This document shows, piece by piece, positions 5,731 to 9,618 of a stretch of 9,618 nt of DNA (its first letter is position 1; every line of letters starts with the position of its first letter). The notes beneath the pieces are model-generated. The model was not told where the DNA came from and did not search any database. It saw only the letters and a list, made by a program, of their open reading frames with translations. The DNA comes from Bacteroidales bacterium (GTDB lineage Bacteria > Bacteroidota > Bacteroidia > Bacteroidales > UBA932): NCBI GenBank assembly GCA_016303175.1, contig JAEDMF010000061.1:1-9618 (forward strand), read 5' to 3'. A program made the position numbers and the translations under genes.

Positions 5731-7524
5731 ATGGCAAATGAATTAAACGAAGAGAAGCTGCCCGTTCTCAATGCTTCCGTCGCTCCTGAGGAGTTCGATT
5801 GGGACGCATTCGAGAAGGAGACGGTCTATGATCAGGACAAGGAGACCATCGCAGCCCAGTATGAAAGCACCCTTTCCAAAATAAGCGAAAGCGAAGTTGT
5901 GGAGGGTACTGTAACATCAATCAACAAGAAAGAAGTTGTGGTGAACATCGGATACAAGTCCGAAGGTGTCATTCCTGCAACAGAGTTCCGCTACAATCCT
6001 GACCTTAAGGTCGGCGACAAGGTGGAAGTGTTCGTGCAGACCGCCGAGAACAAGGCCGGCCAGCTCGTGCTTTCACACAAGAGGGCCCGCGCTCTGCAGA
6101 GCTGGGATCTCGTAAATGCCGCTTTCGAGAAGGATGAGGTAATCAAGGGTTACGTGAAGACCCGCACCAAGGGCGGTATGATTGTTGACGTGTTCGGTAT
6201 CGAGGCCTTCCTGCCCGGCAGCCAGATCGACGTGAAACCTATACGTGACTACGACCAGTTCGTTGACACCACAATGTCCCTCAAGATTGTTAAGATCAAT
6301 CCTGAATTCCGCAACATCGTAGTATCGCACAAGGCGCTTATCGAGGCTGAACTCGAGGCTCAGAAGAGCGAAATCATCAGCAAGCTCGAGAAGGGCCAGG
6401 TACTTGAGGGTACAGTCAAGAACATCACCGACTACGGCGTATTCGTTGACCTCGGCGGTGTTGACGGTCTTATCCACATTACGGACCTGTCATGGGGCCG
6501 CATCAACCATCCCAAAGAGGTTGTCGAGCTCGACCAGAAGATTAACGTTGTAATCCTCGACTTCGACGGCGAGAAGAAGCGTATCGCTCTCGGTCTGAAG
6601 CAGCTTACTCCTCATCCTTGGGAAGCCCTGAACCCCGACCTCAAGGTAGGTGACAAGGTTAAAGGCAAAGTTGTTCTCGTGCAGGATTACGGTGCATTCG
6701 TGGAGATTGAGCCTGGTGTAGAGGGTCTTATCCACGTCTCAGAGATGAGCTGGAGCCCCCGTCTGCGCATTGCCCAGGATTTCCTCAAGGCAGGCGACGA
6801 GGTAGAGGCCCAGATTCTTACCCTCGACCGTGAGGAGAAGAAGATGTCTCTCGGTCTGAAGCAGCTTGTGCCCAATCCTTGGGAGAACATCCGCGAGAAA
6901 TATCCCATCAACAGCAAGCACACTGCCACCGTTCGCAACATCACCTATTTCGGTGTGTTTGCAGAGCTTGAGGAAGGCGTTGAGGGTCTCGTGCATATCA
7001 GTGACCTTTCTTGGAACAAAATCAAGCATCCTTCAGAGCTCGTTGCTCCCGGTGACAAACTTGACGTTGTTATCCTCGACTTCGATGAGGAGGGACACAA
7101 ACTTTCTCTCGGCCACAAGCAGCTCCTCGAGAATCCTTGGGACAAACTCGAGAAGGATTTCCCTGTAGGCGCAGTTGTTACCGGTACTGTTGCCAATGTA
7201 GGTGAGAAAGCCGCTACCATTACTCTTGCCGAGGGCGTTGAGGCAACTTGCCCCATTAAGGAGCTTGCAAAAGAGGACGGCAGCCAGGCTGTTGCAGGTG
7301 AGAGCCTTGACTTCAAGGTAATCGACTACAAGCGCAACTCTCACAAGCTTACTGTTTCGCATCTCAAGACTTACGCTGCTGCAAAGACAGAAAAGGCTGA
7401 CAGGCCTGTATCTGAGGCGGAGGTAGCCAAGAAGACTGTGAAGAAGATCAACGACTCAGTGGAGAAGACTACTCTCGGTGACATTGATGCTCTTGCAGCT
7501 CTCAAGGCTCAGCTTGAGAAATAG
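5731..7524 (+). CDS. rpsA: 30S ribosomal protein S1
   Basis: S1 binds mRNA on the small subunit and helps unfold and load it. The 597-residue product has six S1 (OB-fold) domains at about 55-117, 138-202, 223-291, 308-377, 394-465 and 480-546. An acidic N-terminal segment (EEFDWDAFEKE) fits ribosome docking, and the Lys/Ala-rich tail (547-597) is helical in character. Domains 3-5 are most alike, with YGVFVDL/YGAFVEI/FGVFAEL and GLIHITDLSW/GLIHVSEMSW/GLVHISDLSW, as in other S1 proteins; domains 1, 2 and 6 are degenerate. Length is slightly above the 557 of E. coli S1. I chose ATG 5731 (MANELNEEKL); the in-frame TTG at 5716 is unlikely. Codon use is strongly biased (CTC Leu, AAG Lys, GAG Glu), consistent with high expression. 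The next gene starts 16 bases after the stop, so rnz is probably co-transcribed. Confidence 0.96.
   Translation: MANELNEEKLPVLNASVAPEEFDWDAFEKETVYDQDKETIAAQYESTLSKISESEVVEGTVTSINKKEVVVNIGYKSEGVIPATEFRYNPDLKVGDKVEVFVQTAENKAGQLVLSHKRARALQSWDLVNAAFEKDEVIKGYVKTRTKGGMIVDVFGIEAFLPGSQIDVKPIRDYDQFVDTTMSLKIVKINPEFRNIVVSHKALIEAELEAQKSEIISKLEKGQVLEGTVKNITDYGVFVDLGGVDGLIHITDLSWGRINHPKEVVELDQKINVVILDFDGEKKRIALGLKQLTPHPWEALNPDLKVGDKVKGKVVLVQDYGAFVEIEPGVEGLIHVSEMSWSPRLRIAQDFLKAGDEVEAQILTLDREEKKMSLGLKQLVPNPWENIREKYPINSKHTATVRNITYFGVFAELEEGVEGLVHISDLSWNKIKHPSELVAPGDKLDVVILDFDEEGHKLSLGHKQLLENPWDKLEKDFPVGAVVTGTVANVGEKAATITLAEGVEATCPIKELAKEDGSQAVAGESLDFKVIDYKRNSHKLTVSHLKTYAAAKTEKADRPVSEAEVAKKTVKKINDSVEKTTLGDIDALAALKAQLEK
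6587..6867 (+). repeat. Identical 20-bp segments at the ends of S1 domains 3 and 4
   Basis: The 20 bases CTCTCGGTCTGAAGCAGCTT occur at 6587-6606 and 6848-6867, 261 bases apart, encoding the LGLKQL end of consecutive S1 domains. A related near-identical block, GTTGT(A/T)ATCCTCGACTTCGA, recurs in domains 3 and 5 (about 6547 and 7066). These reflect domain duplication plus strong codon bias, perhaps with gene conversion. Confidence 0.6.
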
Positions 7525-7540
7525 TTGAATCCGATGCTTG

Positions 7541-8419
7541 ATGGCTGAAAGATTCATCCTCAACATATTGGGTTCGGCTTCAGCGAAGCCCGACTTGTAT
7601 CGTGAATCAAGCGCTCAGTTGCTGCAGGCAGCTGAGCGCCTGTTTTTGATAGATTGCAGCGAAGGCACCCAGCGCCGCATTCTGTTCCAAAAGGAGAGGG
7701 TGCGGGCCTGGATGAGCGAAAACTCCTTGCAGGGAGTTCAGATTCCCTCATCCAACAAATTGGATTCGATTTTCATTTCCCACGTGCACGGGGACCATAT
7801 GTTCGGTCTTTTTCCTTTGCTCAATACTATGGGAATGAACAACAGAACCAAGCCTTTGAGGATTTTCGGACCGGCCGCTCTGGGATCCATCTTGAATTTC
7901 TACAAGTCTTTCTGGGGTGTCAGAGACGGGTATGAAATTGAATTCACTGCTTTGAAAGGCAAGGAACCGGAGTTGGTGTACGACCTTGGCAGTCTCAGGG
8001 TATATGCCCTTCCCCTGCGCCATGGCGTGGATGCTTATGGTTTTCTTTTTACTGAAACAGAACCTCTTACTTTGCACGGAAGGCCCTATCGTCCACGCAG
8101 TTATGTCTATATCTCCGATACGGCCACTTTCCCCGAATTGGCATCCTGGTGCGAGGGCGTTGATTTGATGTATCACGAGGCCACTTATATGAATGTCGAT
8201 GCCGCCAAGGCTGCAGCGCGTTTTCACAGTACCACCGTTCAGGCGGCACGTTGTGCCTTGGACGCAGCTGCAGGCCGGCTTCTTATAGGTCACTATTCGT
8301 CTTCCCTTTCCGTCGAGGATATCCGCGGTCCCTATATCGCGGAGGCCCGCGCCGTTTTCCCCGACAGCACAGCCGTGACGGACGGCGATATTTACGACCT
8401 TCCTCTCCGTCCCCTGTAA
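7541..8419 (+). CDS. rnz: Ribonuclease Z (tRNase Z, metallo-beta-lactamase fold)
   Basis: RNase Z cuts the 3' trailer from tRNA precursors in the cytosol. The 292-residue product carries the zinc set of the family: SHVHGDH (80-86, His81/His83/Asp85/His86), LRHG (His161), SDT (Asp193), YHEAT (211-215), HSTT (His229) and GHYS (His251). The N-terminal ILGSASAKP and IDCSEGTQ match the family's LGTGSALP and IDCGEGTQ with small changes. There are two oddities. Extra residues lie between EGTQ and the His motif (about 52-72). Between GFLF (167-170) and YISDT (190-194) there are only about 20 residues, where typical bacterial enzymes have about 60 that include the tRNA-binding flexible arm. I chose ATG 7541 over the in-frame TTG at 7538. 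It is 16 bases after rpsA with no visible promoter, so it is probably co-transcribed. Another phosphodiesterase of the same fold is possible but less likely. Confidence 0.85.
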   Translation: MAERFILNILGSASAKPDLYRESSAQLLQAAERLFLIDCSEGTQRRILFQKERVRAWMSENSLQGVQIPSSNKLDSIFISHVHGDHMFGLFPLLNTMGMNNRTKPLRIFGPAALGSILNFYKSFWGVRDGYEIEFTALKGKEPELVYDLGSLRVYALPLRHGVDAYGFLFTETEPLTLHGRPYRPRSYVYISDTATFPELASWCEGVDLMYHEATYMNVDAAKAAARFHSTTVQAARCALDAAAGRLLIGHYSSSLSVEDIRGPYIAEARAVFPDSTAVTDGDIYDLPLRPL

Positions 8420-8433
8420 CGGAATAATCAAAA

Positions 8434-8455
8434 AATGCGTAAATTCGCATTATGA
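8434..8455 (+). other. Hairpin and 6-codon mini-ORF overlapping the glucosaminidase start
   Basis: AATGCG (8434-8439) and CGCATT (8446-8451) form a 6-bp stem with loop TAAATT immediately before the ATG at 8452. A mini-ORF, ATG 8435 to TGA 8453-8455 (MRKFAL), ends in an ATGA overlap with that start codon. This could couple or dampen initiation of the next gene, or be chance in an A/T-rich spacer. Confidence 0.3.
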
Positions 8456-9534
8456 GAACTATGTTCAGAAGATTTGCCGCTTTGATGGCAGTATTGCCGC
8501 TTTGTCTGCTGGCTTATTCCGACACTACGGCGGAACGTGCCGAAAGTTATATCAGTACCTATTCCTCCCTTGCTGTATCTGAGATGTGCCGCAGCGGTAT
8601 TCCCGCCAGCATTACCCTTGCTCAGGGTCTGCTTGAATCTGGTTACGGACGCAGTACTCTGGCAACCAAGGCCAATAATCACTTCGGCATCAAATGCCAT
8701 TCTGACTGGAAGGGCGAGAGTGTGTACCACGATGATGATGCGAAGGGGGAATGCTTTCGCAAGTATCCCAAGGCCGAGGACTCATACAGAGATCACAGTG
8801 ATTTTCTGCGTTTCAAGAGTCGCTATGCCTTTCTTTTCGAACTTGAGATGACGGACTACAAGGCCTGGGCGCATGGTTTGAAGAAGGCCGGATATGCTAC
8901 TGACCCCCGGTATGCCTATAAACTGATAAACATTATTGAGACTTATAGACTGGACCGGTTTGACAGACTAGACAGCGCGGAAAAGTCTCTTGTCCCCGAA
9001 ACTCCTCTGCAACTCGAGCAGCCGGTCAAATTTACGGGCAGTGGCCGCAGCGGCACCTTTGCTCTCGCACTGTCACGTGAGGTCCTCCAGATCAATGGTA
9101 CGGCCTTCATCTATGCCCGCCGTTATGAAACCTATGCAAGCATAGCCCTGCTCTATGACCTTTTCCCGAAGGAGCTGGCGGCCTACAATGATTCCAAGGA
9201 TCCTTCGGAAGCTTTGCAAGCGGGTGAGATAGTGTACCTGCAGCGCAAGCGCAATCAGGCCGTCAGAGGCCTGGAGAAGCACATTTGTTCCGAGGGAGAT
9301 AACCTGAGGAGCATTGCCCAGAAATATGGTGTGAGTCTGAAGGCTCTTATGAAGTTGAACGGCATTGCCGACCCTATGAAGGTATTGAGAGAAGACGATA
9401 CCATTTTGCTCCGCAAGCCTGCCGGGGAAAAGGGCAGAAAGGAAAAGGCTGAGTTTGAAGGCAATGCAGGAAGGGGAAGGAAGTCGGTTGCAAGGTCTTC
9501 TGTGGATAGGAAGTTGGAGAAGACCTCAAGGTAA
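8452..9534 (+). CDS. Secreted GH73 glucosaminidase with C-terminal LysM repeats
   Basis: GH73 enzymes cut the GlcNAc-MurNAc glycan backbone of peptidoglycan; LysM modules hold them on the wall. The 360-residue product begins with a signal peptide (basic MRTMFRR, hydrophobic 8-21, cleavage probably within 22-27; no clear lipobox). The GH73 domain spans about 30-170, with ITLAQGLLESGYGRSTLA (catalytic Glu62), NNHFGIKC (75-82), YPKAEDSYRDHSDFL (105-119) and GYATDPRYAYKL (147-158). A degenerate LysM-like repeat covers about 216-266 (ends IVYLQRKRN) and a clear LysM 277-321 (EGDNLRSIAQKYGVSLKALM). A basic tail, 323-360, is rich in Lys and Arg. The site of action is the periplasm. An alternative ATG at 8461 would shorten the signal peptide n-region by three residues. 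It starts 32 bases after rnz and is followed directly by another start codon (TAAATG), indicating an operon. It is close to other Bacteroidales glucosaminidase-LysM proteins. Confidence 0.9.
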   Translation: MRTMFRRFAALMAVLPLCLLAYSDTTAERAESYISTYSSLAVSEMCRSGIPASITLAQGLLESGYGRSTLATKANNHFGIKCHSDWKGESVYHDDDAKGECFRKYPKAEDSYRDHSDFLRFKSRYAFLFELEMTDYKAWAHGLKKAGYATDPRYAYKLINIIETYRLDRFDRLDSAEKSLVPETPLQLEQPVKFTGSGRSGTFALALSREVLQINGTAFIYARRYETYASIALLYDLFPKELAAYNDSKDPSEALQAGEIVYLQRKRNQAVRGLEKHICSEGDNLRSIAQKYGVSLKALMKLNGIADPMKVLREDDTILLRKPAGEKGRKEKAEFEGNAGRGRKSVARSSVDRKLEKTSR

Positions 9535-9618
9535 ATGACAGGAATGGACAATAAGAGAAATTCAAAGGACGCCTCTGGTGCAGATTCCCGCAAAGCAGGC
9601 AAGGGCTTGAGCGGCAAA
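9535..9618 (+). CDS. Start of an unrecognised protein, truncated by the window edge
   Basis: An open frame begins at ATG 9535, immediately after the glucosaminidase stop (TAAATG), and stays open for 28 codons to the end of the window. A second in-frame ATG is at 9544 and could be the true start (MDNKRNSKDASG). The visible residues are hydrophilic and rich in Lys, Ser, Gly and Asp, with no hydrophobic stretch, so there is no signal peptide. This looks like a flexible cytosolic N-terminal extension. The zero-base gap suggests translational coupling to the gene before it. Function cannot be called from this fragment. Confidence 0.6.
   Translation, partial: MTGMDNKRNSKDASGADSRKAGKGLSGK

Noticed and set aside
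7534..7548. Four-codon mini-ORF (MLDG) overlapping the rnz start
   Set aside because: It is too short to distinguish from chance and, unlike the one at 8435, has no associated hairpin or ATGA overlap.
7748..8431. Minus-strand open frame of 227 codons inside rnz
   Set aside because: It is opposite conserved zinc-ligand motifs of RNase Z and has no independent support.
1..9618. Mobile element, CRISPR array, phage or defence system
   Set aside because: No transposase, integrase, regularly spaced repeats, target-site duplications or defence-family proteins are visible. Gene content is housekeeping. The tRNA at the left edge could be an integration site, but nothing on this side of it suggests an insertion.
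9535..9618. Naming the last gene from its Lys/Ser-rich start
   Set aside because: Only 28 low-complexity residues are visible, and many unrelated proteins begin this way.

Overview
The window looks like a core chromosomal segment of a Bacteroidota bacterium, most plausibly Bacteroidales. Three things point there. Several intergenic regions carry the phylum's promoter signature (-7 TAnnTTTG, with -33 TTTG 19-21 bases upstream in three of them). Start codons are preceded by A/T-rich sequence rather than strong Shine-Dalgarno motifs. The proteins resemble Bacteroidales versions of housekeeping enzymes: a GEGNGG-type hexosamine mutase, a six-domain S1 of about 600 residues, and a glucosaminidase with C-terminal LysM repeats. 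Species cannot be named from sequence alone.

Layout. At the left edge is a tRNA-Glu(CTC) gene on the minus strand, cut by the window boundary, with its own promoter. Back to back with it, a plus-strand promoter drives a tight gene set: a phosphoglucosamine mutase (glmM), a divergent DUF1343/NamZ-like (GH171) protein one base later, and the ABC-F translation factor ettA 17 bases after that. A 187-base intergenic region with inverted and direct repeats precedes a single-gene unit, the CorA magnesium channel. A further consensus promoter and a GC-rich leader precede rpsA (ribosomal protein S1). This is followed closely by rnz (tRNA 3' processing), a secreted glucosaminidase with LysM repeats, and the first 28 codons of an unrecognised gene that runs off the right edge.

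How the genes fit together. Two themes alternate. One is the translation machinery: tRNA-Glu, EttA, S1 and RNase Z. The other is cell-wall metabolism: GlmM supplies GlcN-1-P for UDP-GlcNAc, the NamZ-like protein belongs to a family that removes MurNAc from peptidoglycan ends, and the GH73 enzyme cleaves glycan strands. All genes of the main layout are on the plus strand except the tRNA. There is no sign of mobile elements, CRISPR arrays, phage genes or a defence island, and no stretch above 300 bases lacks a gene.

I do not see a new multi-gene system. The items most worth a second look are the degenerate, signal-less NamZ-like protein, an RNase Z that seems to lack its usual substrate-binding arm, the repeat-rich corA upstream region, and the structured rpsA leader.
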